The position numbers and the translations under genes are program-made. 35,373 bases of DNA from Verrucomicrobiota bacterium (GTDB taxonomy: Bacteria; Verrucomicrobiota; Verrucomicrobiia; Limisphaerales; UBA9464): NCBI GenBank assembly GCA_029865985.1, contig JARXAF010000213.1, positions 1 through 35,373 of the forward strand, in the 5' to 3' direction. The first letter of the stretch is position 1; each line of letters opens with the position of its first letter. A model generated the notes under the pieces. That model was not told the DNA's origin, ran no database searches, and saw nothing but the letters and a program-made list of their open reading frames with translations. Below are positions 1-7,491 of this stretch, in pieces.

Positions 1-212
1 GCCTGCTGCGGTCGCCGAATCCCGGAACCATCACACTGCTGACAGCTGCCGGTCCGCTGACGCTGACCCGCGAAGACGTGGGCCGGATCGAGACGCAATC
101 CGGTTCGATGATGCCGGAGGGACTTCTCGACGGAATGACCCCGATGGAACGACGCGACCTCGTAGCCTACCTGCGCCATCCGACCCAGGTCGCCCTTCCC
201 ACGAAGGAATAG
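1..212 (+). CDS. Heme-binding domain protein, C-terminal end (partial)
   Basis: Only the last 69 codons are in the window, read in frame 3 and ending at TAG 210-212. The segment contains TLTREDVGRIE, then MMPEGLLDGMTPMERRDLVAYL. This matches the end of the Pirellula/Verrucomicrobium-type heme-binding domain family, in which a carboxy-terminal c-type cytochrome module finishes with a MPEGLLD...DLLAYL helix. Such proteins are secreted or membrane-bound and are thought to work with dehydrogenase domains in periplasmic electron transfer. The CxxCH heme site would lie upstream of the window and cannot be confirmed. It is convergent with rho, and only about 70 nt separates the two stop codons. Confidence 0.7.
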   Translation, partial: LLRSPNPGTITLLTAAGPLTLTREDVGRIETQSGSMMPEGLLDGMTPMERRDLVAYLRHPTQVALPTKE

Positions 213-221
213 CCTACGAAA

Positions 222-256
222 GAAAAAGGGCGCCCGATCCAGTGATCGGACGCCCT
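222..256 (-). terminator. Intrinsic terminator of rho
   Basis: The arms 227-239 and 244-256 form a 13-bp stem with one mismatch and a 4-nt loop. On the minus strand the stem is followed directly by a T run (complement of 222-227). It lies 26 nt past the rho stop codon, so it is oriented to end the rho transcript. Confidence 0.85.
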
Positions 257-281
257 CTCAACGGCCGGGAAACCCCTCGGG

Positions 282-1832
282 TCAGCCCAGCTTGCCGAGC
301 AACTCGGCGTTGGTCTTGTGCTTCTTCAAGGCGGCGATGAGCGTCTCCATCGCCTCGACCGGCTGGAGGTCCGTCATCATGCGGCGGAGCTTGCGGATCG
401 CGTCGATTTGGTTCGCGGCGAAAAGCTTCTCCTCCTTGCGGGTGCCCGACTTCGGGATGTCGATGGCCGGATACAGCCGGCGCTCGGACAGCTTGCGGTC
501 GAGGATCAACTCCATGTTTCCGGTGCCCTTGAACTCCTGGAAAATGAGCTCGTCCATGCGGCTGCCGGTATCCACCAGGGCAGTCGCCAGAATGGTCAAT
601 GACCCGCCCTCTTCAACCTTGCGGGCCGAAGCGAACATCTTACGCGGAATTTCCAGGGCGCGGGCATCCACACCGCCGGTCATGGTCCGGCCGGAGCCGC
701 CATGCACCGAGTTGTAAGCGCGGGCCACACGGGTGATGGAGTCAAGCAGGACGAACACGTCCTTGCCCGCCTCCACCATGCGACGGCAGCGCTCGATCAT
801 CAGGCGGCTCAGGCGAACGTGGGTTTCGAGGTCTTGATCATTGCTGGAAGCCACCACCTCGGCCTTCACGCTGCGCTGGAAGTCGGTGACTTCCTCGGGC
901 CGCTCATCAATGAGCAGCACCATGCAGTGCACCTCGGGATGGTTGGTGGTGATGGCGTTGCAAATCTGCTTCAAGATCGTGGTCTTGCCGGTGCGCGGGG
1001 GCGCGACGATCAAGCCACGGGTTCCTTTGCCGATGGGCGTCACGAGATCGATGATGCGCGTCTCGAGGCTGTCCGGCGTGGTCTCCAGCTGGAACTTGTC
1101 GATCGGATCGATGGTGGTGAGGTTCTCGAAGCGCATGGCGTGGAGATAGTCCTGGTAGGACTTGCCATTGACTTCGATGACCTCGCGCATCTGAGGGCTG
1201 CTGCCCCGATGTGGCGGATTGACCGAGCACTTGACCTGACAGCCTTCGCGAAGAGCCAGACGCTTGATGGAATCGGGCGTGAGAAACACGTCGGTCGGTT
1301 TCGGCGCGAAATTCCCCTTCGAGGACCGCAAGAATCCGAATCCCTTTTCGGACATCTCCAGCCAGCCCTCCATGATGACCGGCTCGCCCTGAGGCTGAGG
1401 AGCACCGCCGCCTTGACCGCCACCCTGATAATTGCCGCCCTGTGGGTTACCCCCTTGCTGGTTGCCGCCTTGTTGGTTGTAGCCACGGTTTCCGCCACCG
1501 CCTTGGCCACCGCCGCCGCCCTGATTGTGGCGCTGATTTTGATGTCCACCATGCCGGTGATGATGTCCGCCGTGGCGACGACCGCCGCCACCGCCGCCTT
1601 GCCGGAATCCACCCTGGCCACCGCCGGGACGGAAGGTGCCTTGATGGCCCTGATTACCCTGATTGCCTTGGGGGCCGCCTTGCTGGGCATTTCCCTGGTA
1701 ACCGGAGGCGTCTCCGCCTGAGGGGCGGTATTCACCCGAATCGGGGGACTGATTCGACTGTGGCGGAGGAGGAGCTTGTTGAGTCTCCTGGGACCGGGGT
1801 ACTGATTCCTCCGGCGATTGCTGATTGCTCAT
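282..1832 (-). CDS. rho: Transcription termination factor Rho with disordered N-terminal extension
   Basis: Hexameric RNA-dependent ATPase that terminates transcription. Residues 1-150 are low complexity: first Pro/Gln/Ser-rich, then a Gly/Gln/Asn/His-rich stretch with (Q/P/Y)QGGN units around 118-137. The cold-shock-type primary RNA-binding domain starts near residue 153 (EGWLEMSEKGFGFLRS). The P-loop is APPRTGKTT (278-286), Walker B is VFVLLDSITR (359-368), and the Q/R-loop region with GGVDARALEIPRK is intact. The usual N-terminal helical bundle seems to be replaced by the disordered region. At 516 aa it is about 100 aa longer than E. coli Rho, which the extension explains. The start at 1832 is the only ATG before the repeats. 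The gene is monocistronic, with a terminator just downstream. Confidence 0.97.
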   Translation of the reverse strand: MSNQQSPEESVPRSQETQQAPPPPQSNQSPDSGEYRPSGGDASGYQGNAQQGGPQGNQGNQGHQGTFRPGGGQGGFRQGGGGGGRRHGGHHHRHGGHQNQRHNQGGGGGQGGGGNRGYNQQGGNQQGGNPQGGNYQGGGQGGGAPQPQGEPVIMEGWLEMSEKGFGFLRSSKGNFAPKPTDVFLTPDSIKRLALREGCQVKCSVNPPHRGSSPQMREVIEVNGKSYQDYLHAMRFENLTTIDPIDKFQLETTPDSLETRIIDLVTPIGKGTRGLIVAPPRTGKTTILKQICNAITTNHPEVHCMVLLIDERPEEVTDFQRSVKAEVVASSNDQDLETHVRLSRLMIERCRRMVEAGKDVFVLLDSITRVARAYNSVHGGSGRTMTGGVDARALEIPRKMFASARKVEEGGSLTILATALVDTGSRMDELIFQEFKGTGNMELILDRKLSERRLYPAIDIPKSGTRKEEKLFAANQIDAIRKLRRMMTDLQPVEAMETLIAALKKHKTNAELLGKLG

Positions 1833-2052
1833 GTGCTATGGTGTGTCGGAAGAGCCCGGTCCCAGAGATGCGGCAGAAGTAAGGGCCGCGGGAAATTTGA
1901 CTTGGGGAAGCTGCGGGGAAGAGAAACTCCAACGCAGACGGGCTTCAGACCACGGACAATTAGAGGTGGTTTGCCATGGGGGCAACTGCTTTTTTGAAAA
2001 AAACCTGTTTTTCACATTTCCTTCCAATGAAGGCCGGGTTGACTGCCCGGTC

Positions 2053-3342
2053 ATGACGGTTCCTCTGGCCTACGGACGCGGTTGGCTTCCGGTGATATTT
2101 CCCGACCACGCCACCACGGTGATCCAACCCCGTCACTCCCCTGCCCTCGCGGATGAGCAGGGCGCTCTGCGGGCAGCTCTCGAGTCGCCGCTGGGTGCGC
2201 CCCCGCTCCGGGAGTGGCTCACGCCAGGTTGTCGCATTTGCATCCTGTTCACCGACATCACCCGGGCGACGCCCAATGACCGGATGATCCCGTGGCTTCT
2301 GAATTACCTGGAACAAGCTGGAGTGCAGCGAAACCAAGTCACTCTGCTCTGCCAACTCGGCACGCATCGGCCGTGCACCCGGGAAGAATTGGAACACCTG
2401 CTCACGCCCGAGGTGGTGGCCCATTGGCGTGTGCTCAACCACGAACCTTTTGACCACGCGGCCTGTGTCGCTCTCGGAACGACTCGAACCGGAGTGCCGG
2501 CTTGGATCAATCGCCACTGCGTGGAGGCCGATGTCCGCATTGTGACTGGGTTCATTGAGCCTCATTTCTTCGCGGGGTTCAGCGGAGGCCCCAAGGGAAT
2601 CATGCCGGGAGTGGCCCATGTGGAGACCGTCATGAGCAACCATGGAGCCCAAAATATCGGCAGCCCCATGGCCAGCTTCGGTCACTGCGAGGGCAACCCG
2701 GTTTGGGAGGAGTTGATGGAAATCGCCCAACGCGTGGGCCCGAGTTTCCTGCTCAATGTCACGTTGAACGATCGGCGGCAAATCACCGGAGTCTTCGCTG
2801 GAGATTTGGCGACGGCGCACCGGGCTGGACGCGAATCGGTACGCCAGTCGGCCATGCAACCGGTGAAGGCCCCGTTCGATGTGGTGGTCACCACCAATTC
2901 CGGCTACCCGCTGGACCAAAACCTCTATCAAGGGGTCAAGGGTATGTCTGCGGCGGCGCGGATCGTGAAGCCGGGCGGAACCATCATTCTGGCGGCGGAG
3001 TGTTCTGACGGGATCCCTTCGGGCAGCCCTTACGATTTGCTGCTGCGGGAGGAATCTTCCATCGAAGGCGTCCTGGCCCGATTGGCGACCCCGGGATTTT
3101 CGCGACCGGAGCAGTGGCAGGCCCAGCTTCAAGGAGTGGTCCAAAGCAAGGCACGGGTGCTGGTGCATTCGGGCCTGCCCGACGAAATCCTGCGGGCGGC
3201 CCATCTGGAGCCGTGTCCGGACATCGCTGCCGCGGTCCAGAGTGCGCTCTATCAGCACGGCCCCGGAGCGCGTGTCGCCGTCTTACCCCTGGGCCCGCTC
3301 ACCATTCCCTACCTCGAAGAAGCCAGCGTCTTTGGCGGCTAA
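2053..3342 (+). CDS. larA: LarA-family nickel-dependent racemase (DUF2088)
   Basis: 429 aa, matching the family length. LarA enzymes racemise or epimerise 2-hydroxy acids using a nickel-pincer nucleotide bound to a lysine. The expected residues are present with near-L. plantarum spacing: DITR (D68, R71), THRPCT (H105), EPHFFAGFSGGPKGIMPG (H171 and cofactor lysine K181), and SNHG (H197). The frame is open upstream to 1825, but the ATG at 2053 gives a protein that begins like other LarA members. No Shine-Dalgarno is evident; a small hairpin (2034-2038 with 2046-2050) sits just before the start. No larB, larC or larE is visible in this window. The substrate cannot be told from sequence; many homologues act on hydroxy acids other than lactate. 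Confidence 0.88.
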   Translation: MTVPLAYGRGWLPVIFPDHATTVIQPRHSPALADEQGALRAALESPLGAPPLREWLTPGCRICILFTDITRATPNDRMIPWLLNYLEQAGVQRNQVTLLCQLGTHRPCTREELEHLLTPEVVAHWRVLNHEPFDHAACVALGTTRTGVPAWINRHCVEADVRIVTGFIEPHFFAGFSGGPKGIMPGVAHVETVMSNHGAQNIGSPMASFGHCEGNPVWEELMEIAQRVGPSFLLNVTLNDRRQITGVFAGDLATAHRAGRESVRQSAMQPVKAPFDVVVTTNSGYPLDQNLYQGVKGMSAAARIVKPGGTIILAAECSDGIPSGSPYDLLLREESSIEGVLARLATPGFSRPEQWQAQLQGVVQSKARVLVHSGLPDEILRAAHLEPCPDIAAAVQSALYQHGPGARVAVLPLGPLTIPYLEEASVFGG

Positions 3343-3489
3343 CACATCCGTTGGCGACCTTGTTCACGAACCCCATCTGCGGGCATGGGAGGCTCAAGAA
3401 CGGAGGGAGCCCGTCATGAATCCCTTCCCATTGCATCGTTCAGGCCTCGGAGGATAACCATTTTATTGCGGGTGAAAGATCGCTGCGGC

Positions 3490-3517
3490 TTGACGATAGG
3501 GGGATCGCCTGCATAAC
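3490..3517 (+). promoter_or_regulatory. Predicted sigma70-type promoter of tRNA-His
   Basis: TTGACG at 3490-3495 and CATAAC at 3512-3517 are separated by 16 bp. The tRNA begins 14 nt after the -10 element, a suitable distance for this promoter to drive it. Confidence 0.55.
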
Positions 3518-3530
3518 GTGAAGGCCGGTC

Positions 3531-3606
3531 GGTGGTCGTAGATCAATGGTAGATCCCCAGATTGTGATTCTGGTCGTTGCGGGTTCGAGTCCCGTCGGCC
3601 ACCCCA
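3531..3606 (+). tRNA. tRNA-His (anticodon GTG)
   Basis: All cloverleaf arms can be folded. The acceptor 3532-3538 pairs with 3596-3602. D-arm GATC/GATC is at 3541-3555. The anticodon stem CCAGA/TCTGG encloses the loop TTGTGAT, with GTG at 3564-3566. The T arm 3579-3595 has loop TTCGAGT. The extra G at -1 (3531) faces C73 (3603), the identity signature of tRNA-His. The 3' CCA (3604-3606) is encoded in the genome. Confidence 0.95.
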
Positions 3607-3633
3607 CCTCCCCTTCGCAGCCGCAATAGGTTT

Positions 3634-3808
3634 AACCGCGGTTCAAATGTGGTTCAGATATTCGGTCTGAACCAAGATTCGGTCGGGATACTCAGGCGGA
3701 ATTCTAAGTCTGAATTCATTCTGAGTCTGAATTCCTCAACTGAATGGTTGGGCCGAGCCCTGCAGCTCAATTTTCCCAACAACTGATTGCGGTGCCTATT
3801 TGATAGGC
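3634..3808. repeat. Spacer rich in inverted repeats with a 17-bp tandem duplication
   Basis: This gene-free stretch between tRNA-His and iscX holds a 10-bp palindrome (3634-3643) and an 8-bp inverted repeat (3651-3658 with 3666-3673). A 17-mer occurs twice in tandem with one mismatch (3701-3717 and 3718-3734), bringing three GAATTC sites (3699, 3712, 3729). A nested hairpin follows (3747-3752 with 3775-3780; 3755-3758 with 3765-3768). Last is a 6-bp hairpin, GCCTAT/ATAGGC (3794-3808). None has a T tail. The last one may end the iscX transcript on the minus strand. Confidence 0.6.
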
Positions 3809-3834
3809 CAGCTTCAAACACCGGTCTCGGAGAC

Positions 3835-4035
3835 CTACTTCTGCTCCGAGTACCAGGCCATCTGGATGTTCTCGAGGATCTTTTCGTTGGAGGCGTCCGG
3901 TTTGTCGCCGAATTCGGGCAACTCACAAACCATCTTGTGCAACTTGGGAAAACTGAGCTTCAGAGGATCCTGATCCGGATAGGTATCCATGAGGGCCCAG
4001 GCGATGTCTTCGGAGTCTCTCCAGGTGAGTTTCAT
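3835..4035 (-). CDS. iscX: Fe-S cluster assembly protein IscX
   Basis: 66-aa acidic protein that aligns along its full length with E. coli IscX (YfhJ). Conserved elements are LTWRDSEDIAWAL, YPDQDP (19-24), the LHKMVCELPEF region and DASNEKILE (47-55). IscX binds IscS and iron and tunes iron-sulfur cluster synthesis in the cytoplasm. The start at 4035 is chosen by homology; an in-frame ATG at 4050 preceded by a G-rich stretch would add five residues (MVTSI). It lies 101 nt downstream of the NUDIX gene on the same strand. No iscS, iscU, hscA or fdx is nearby, so the gene is detached from the usual isc operon. Confidence 0.9.
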   Translation of the reverse strand: MKLTWRDSEDIAWALMDTYPDQDPLKLSFPKLHKMVCELPEFGDKPDASNEKILENIQMAWYSEQK

Positions 4036-4136
4036 GATGGACGTGACCATGCCCCCGGATGGCTCCAAACAAAAGTGAGACCGGGAAAATTTCTCGCAAC
4101 AAACCGGCGCAACGCACTCCCGATCATCCCCATCGA

Positions 4137-4724
4137 TCAACCTTGGGAACCACCCCGGAAGGAACGCAACCAGAGTTCGTAATGATACAAAGCCGCGACC
4201 GCCAAAGAGTGGCGAATCCGCCCTTCGGTCACCAGATGGGCCATCTCCGACACGGGGAACAGTCGCACGGCGATGTCTTCGGAGTCGTCCAACTCCAACT
4301 CACCGACCCGCCGACACTGCCTCACCAAGACGGTCCGACACCGGTTGCTCTGGATGGCTGAATTGGGCAGCACGCAACCGATCTCGATCCCACCCTCCCC
4401 CACATAGCCGGTTTCTTCGCGCAATTCCCGAAGACCCGCCGCCACGGGATCGATCTCGCCGGGATCCATGATACCGCCGGGAACCTCCAACTCGACGGCC
4501 GCCACGCCATGCCGGAACTGCTCCACCAAAACCAATTCATTCTCGGCCGTAATTGCGATGACATTCACCCAATCCGCGCAGTCCATCACATAGAAGTCGC
4601 GCTCCACGCCGTTGCGCGGGCTGCGGCGACGCACCGAACGGAGTTGAAAAATCCGGAAATTGCCTACCGATTGGGATCCCAGATCGGGCCACGGTTGAAT
4701 CTCACCGCCGCAATCCGGATTCAT
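4137..4724 (-). CDS. NUDIX hydrolase, ADP-ribose pyrophosphatase-like
   Basis: 195 aa. NUDIX enzymes cleave nucleoside diphosphates linked to another moiety. The box spans about residues 84-107: GIMDPGE (84-90), then RELREETGY (99-107). Eight residues separate the first Glu from the Arg, instead of the canonical seven, so there is a one-residue insertion. The preceding VEQFRHG and ELEVPGG are typical of the ADP-ribose/ADP-sugar pyrophosphatase group. The ATG at 4724 overlaps the TGA of the upstream small gene (ATGA, 4721-4724), which fixes the start and suggests translational coupling. The exact substrate cannot be assigned. Confidence 0.85.
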   Translation of the reverse strand: MNPDCGGEIQPWPDLGSQSVGNFRIFQLRSVRRRSPRNGVERDFYVMDCADWVNVIAITAENELVLVEQFRHGVAAVELEVPGGIMDPGEIDPVAAGLRELREETGYVGEGGIEIGCVLPNSAIQSNRCRTVLVRQCRRVGELELDDSEDIAVRLFPVSEMAHLVTEGRIRHSLAVAALYHYELWLRSFRGGSQG

Positions 4725-4942
4725 GGCTGCGGACTGCTTTCCTGCGCGCGGGACTGGGCCGCCCAACCACCAGCCATCGCCCTCAACAAGTGACCCAGAG
4801 CCTCTTCATAGGAACGTCCCTTGGCTTCGGCCAATTGCCCGGCCCGGCGATGGAGTTGATGGGCCATCTCCGGGCATTTGTCCGGGGGGCATCCAAACCC
4901 TTGGAGCACGGAGGCGATGGCGTTGACGGTGTCGGCTTCCAC
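4721..4942 (-). CDS. Small conserved-looking protein of unknown function
   Basis: 73 aa if translation starts at GTG 4942. It begins VEADTVNAIASVLQGFGC and contains CPEMAHQLHRRAGQLAEAKG followed by YEEALGHLLRAM, a mostly helical sequence ending in a polar tail. The frame also opens from a TTG at 4984, but that start lies inside the cyclophilin gene's terminator hairpin, so the downstream GTG is preferred. No ribosome binding site is obvious for either. Coupling to the NUDIX gene through ATGA supports it being real. I do not recognise a characterised family. Confidence 0.6.
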   Translation of the reverse strand: MEADTVNAIASVLQGFGCPPDKCPEMAHQLHRRAGQLAEAKGRSYEEALGHLLRAMAGGWAAQSRAQESSPQP

Positions 4943-4947
4943 GGTAG

Positions 4948-4981
4948 AAAAAACGGCGGTCAGGTGGGGCCCGACCGCCGT
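4948..4981 (-). terminator. Intrinsic terminator of the cyclophilin gene
   Basis: The arms 4953-4961 and 4973-4981 form a perfect 9-bp GC-rich stem with an 11-nt loop. On the minus strand it is followed by six T residues (complement of 4948-4953). It starts 23 nt after the cyclophilin stop codon. Confidence 0.9.
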
Positions 4982-5004
4982 CAAGAGTCTCGAAAGACGG
5001 GTGC

Positions 5005-5619
5005 TTACTTCACGGTGTCACGATCAACGATCTTGACGCTTTCCACACCTTGGCGCTTGGCCGGGCGGTCCTGGCGGCCGGTCTCGCAGGTGGCCAACTT
5101 CTCCAGCACGTCGTCGCCCTTGATGAGCTTGCCGAAGGCGGTGTACTGGCGGTCGAGGAAGCTCGGATCGCCGTGGCAGATGAAGAACTGGCTACCGGCG
5201 GAATCGGGGTCCTGCGAGCGGGCCATGGAGATCACGCCCCGCTTGTGGGAGCGCTCGTTGAACTCGGCCTTGATCTTGTAGCCCGGGTCACCCGTGCCCC
5301 AACGGTTCTGCTGGGTCTCGTCCTTGGTCAGCGGATCGCCGCCCTGAACCATGAAGCCCTTGATGATCCGGTGGAACGCGGTGCCATCGTAGAAGCCCTT
5401 CTTGGCCAGAGTCTTGAAGTTCTCGACGGTCTTCGGGGCCACATCGGGCCAGAACTCGATGACCATTTCGCCGGCAACAGTCTTGATGACGGCGACTTCG
5501 TTGGTGGTGTTGCTCACTGGGGTATCTTTTTTGTCGGTTTTGGTGGGAGCCTTGTCTTCAGCAGACACGGCAAGGCCGCAGAGGAACGCGGCGGCCAGCG
5601 CGAAAAGGACTCGTTTCAT
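5005..5619 (-). CDS. Secreted cyclophilin-type peptidyl-prolyl isomerase
   Basis: 204 aa. A signal peptide (KRV followed by a hydrophobic stretch, likely cleaved after AVSA, residue 20) and a Lys/Thr-rich linker (22-40) precede a bacterial cyclophilin domain. Active-site elements are AFHRIIKGFMVQGGDP (R84, F89, Q92) and SQFFI. It should catalyse proline cis-trans isomerisation during folding in the periplasm. ATG 5619 is chosen because it directly precedes the signal peptide; a further in-frame ATG at 5637 would only add a short lead (MLIDRH). A terminator follows. The 73-nt gap to the upstream permease gene contains a long-range stem. Confidence 0.93.
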   Translation of the reverse strand: MKRVLFALAAAFLCGLAVSAEDKAPTKTDKKDTPVSNTTNEVAVIKTVAGEMVIEFWPDVAPKTVENFKTLAKKGFYDGTAFHRIIKGFMVQGGDPLTKDETQQNRWGTGDPGYKIKAEFNERSHKRGVISMARSQDPDSAGSQFFICHGDPSFLDRQYTAFGKLIKGDDVLEKLATCETGRQDRPAKRQGVESVKIVDRDTVK

Positions 5620-5622
5620 GTG

Positions 5623-5699
5623 CCGGTCAATCAACAACAGGCGGGGCTGTCTGTCACGCCGAGAAACGTTTCATCCAAACTCTGTCTGTTGTTCACCGG
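5623..5699 (-). promoter_or_regulatory. Candidate structured leader of the cyclophilin mRNA
   Basis: CCGGT (5623-5627) pairs with ACCGG (5695-5699), and AACAACAG (5633-5640) pairs with CTGTTGTT (5686-5693). Together they form a 13-bp two-part stem closing a 45-nt loop. The loop contains a 10-bp palindrome, GAAACGTTTC (5663-5672). The element fills the gap between the permease stop and the cyclophilin start and could be a leader or processing structure. Confidence 0.35.
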
Positions 5700-6574
5700 G
5701 TCCCGACCAAGATCGCAGCTCCCAATGCCATGACGCAGGCTCCCGCCAAACGTCGTGCAAACTGGGGTTCCCCAAAGAAGGCCCGCCCCAAGAAGACGCT
5801 GAGCACCGCGGACAATTGAAAGAACGACAACGCGATACCCGTGGGCAAGAAATTCAGGATCACAAACGTGGAGCCCTGCATGAGCCCGGTCGTCAGCGCC
5901 AGCGTCAGTCCGGACGGCAGATGGCGCCGGGCTGCGACTACGGTTTGGGGACAGGCTCCGCGAGCTCTCCAGGCGAATGGGACGGCCACCAAAAAACCCA
6001 GCAACACCCATCCGGCAAAGGCACGCGCCGGATCGGAAACCGCCAACACCCGTTTCAAGGTCACGGCTTCGGCGGCCGAAAACACCAACGCCAAGAAGCG
6101 AAGTTGGACCCCTCGATCCAAGAACAACGCCCCTGGACGGCCGCCCGGACCTCCCGTTCCACCCAACAGGAGGCTGCCCACCAGGACCAACGCCATGCCG
6201 GCCCATTGCCAACCGACGGGTTGCTCACCCAGCAGCAACCAACCGGGAAGCAGGCTCACCCAAGGCTTGTAGGCATTGATGGGCCCCAGCAGCGAGAGAT
6301 CCGAACGCCGAACGGCCTCGATGATGAGCCAGTTGGCCGCCACCGCCAGGGCGGCGGACAGCAGGCTCCAGGACCAGAAATCCCAACCCAGCGAATCGCC
6401 TGCCCGGAGCAGGATCACCATGGCCACCGGACCCAGCACCCCATGCGTCAAGGCCAGCAGAACCGGCGCCGGCCAACCATGGCTCGCCAAGGCCTTTTGG
6501 AGGGCATTGGAGCACGGGTTGGAAATCACCCGGAGGGCGATCACCAGCCAAGGCGTGATTCCAGGATCCCCCAT
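5693..6574 (-). CDS. EamA/DMT-superfamily permease
   Basis: 293 aa with about ten hydrophobic segments in two repeats of roughly 140 aa, the hallmark of the drug/metabolite transporter superfamily. Repeat one ends around WAGMALVLVGSLLLGG, and repeat two around GACVMALGAAILVG. The motif LLGPINAYKPWVSLL lies at the end of the fourth helix of repeat one, as in EamA members. It is probably a proton-coupled metabolite exporter or importer in the inner membrane. The substrate cannot be assigned. The start at 6574 is the first ATG and gives a normal-length first helix. Confidence 0.85.
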   Translation of the reverse strand: MGDPGITPWLVIALRVISNPCSNALQKALASHGWPAPVLLALTHGVLGPVAMVILLRAGDSLGWDFWSWSLLSAALAVAANWLIIEAVRRSDLSLLGPINAYKPWVSLLPGWLLLGEQPVGWQWAGMALVLVGSLLLGGTGGPGGRPGALFLDRGVQLRFLALVFSAAEAVTLKRVLAVSDPARAFAGWVLLGFLVAVPFAWRARGACPQTVVAARRHLPSGLTLALTTGLMQGSTFVILNFLPTGIALSFFQLSAVLSVFLGRAFFGEPQFARRLAGACVMALGAAILVGTR

Positions 6575-6609
6575 GGTGCGGAATTCGGGGCCGCGGCGGC
6601 GGATCTAGC

Positions 6610-7089
6610 TCAACCGCGGTAAATCACCAGGACCCCGAAGTCGGGCAGGAGCTTCTGGGTGCCGATGTCAAGGTAGCTGCACTGGATCGGCGTGATGCTC
6701 ACGATGGCTTGATCGCCGATCTTGTTGAGGAAATCCGAGACCACCTCATCGAACTTGTCCTTGCCGCCGTCCTTGAAGTCGGAGTGGCGGAGGGTCTTCA
6801 CCCGCATCCCCGGCTTCGACTCCTTGGCCGCCAGTTCCAACGACTTGTTGGGTTTCTGGATCAGAGATCCGCCCGGTTTCTGGGAGGCTGGAACCGCCAT
6901 GCGTTTTTCATCACGCGGTGACTCAGGCAAGACAGCCGTCCCGACCGGGGCTGTCTTGAGGAGCACGGCGGCCGCGGCCGGCACGGTCACCGGCTTCTGG
7001 CAGGTCGGGCAGTCGAATTGCTGACCGGCGGCGTCTTGGTCGACCTCGAGACTGAGGCCGCAATGGGGGCAGTTAAAAACAATGTCCAT
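6610..7089 (-). CDS. Zinc-ribbon protein with Cse60-like tail, unknown function
   Basis: 159 aa. The N-terminal zinc ribbon has two CxxC pairs, CPHC (C7, C10) and CPTC (C27, C30), a form common in Verrucomicrobia and Planctomycetes. A Pro/Ala-rich linker follows (about 35-95). The C-terminal 60 residues (DKFDEVVSDFLNKIGDQAIV, ending FGVLVIYRG) resemble the small sporulation Cse60-like fold; that similarity is by eye. ATG 7089 lies 4 nt after the upstream stop. A TTG at 7101 overlapping that stop is the alternative start. It is the last gene of the prmC-murA cluster. Confidence 0.7.
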   Translation of the reverse strand: MDIVFNCPHCGLSLEVDQDAAGQQFDCPTCQKPVTVPAAAAVLLKTAPVGTAVLPESPRDEKRMAVPASQKPGGSLIQKPNKSLELAAKESKPGMRVKTLRHSDFKDGGKDKFDEVVSDFLNKIGDQAIVSITPIQCSYLDIGTQKLLPDFGVLVIYRG

Positions 7090-7093
7090 GGAA

Positions 7094-7491
7094 TCACTCA
7101 AACGTTCGGGAAAGTTGCTTCAGGCGGGAAGCCAAGGGTGAGTTGGCCGGGGTTCGGACTTTCACCGCGGCATACAGCCGACGGGCTTCAGCCGGGTTGG
7201 CGCGAACCAACATTTGTGCGTAGTCGAGCTGGATGGCCGACAACCGGGGTTCAGGAACCCAAGCCCCGTTCTGGTTGAGCCACTGACGGAGCGCCTGTGG
7301 ACCGGCTTGCGTGGCATGGGCCAAAGAAGCCTCCAAGGGCGGTGTCAATGGGGGCAGCGTTTCATCGCTGACCACCGGTGCGGCCATTTCACGGGTGCGC
7401 TCATCCGAAGGGACCGATCGGTAAATCAGCGAGATCCGGTAGACACCGAATCCCACCGTGGCCACCAGCAGGAAGAGCAGCACGAATTTCA

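Noticed and set aside
1382-1720. Repeated GC-rich units that might be a CRISPR or minisatellite
   Set aside because: They encode the Gly/Gln/Asn-rich part of Rho in frame, without regular repeat-spacer spacing.
702-1721. Long open frame on the plus strand opposite rho
   Set aside because: It is the complement of the rho gene; its open state follows from GC-rich codon use and the Gly/Gln repeats. It has no family-like motifs.
3343-3489. Spacer between larA and tRNA-His
   Set aside because: Short frames there run in alternative readings of larA. There is a 5-bp inverted repeat near 3371-3388 but no T tail, so no terminator or gene is called.
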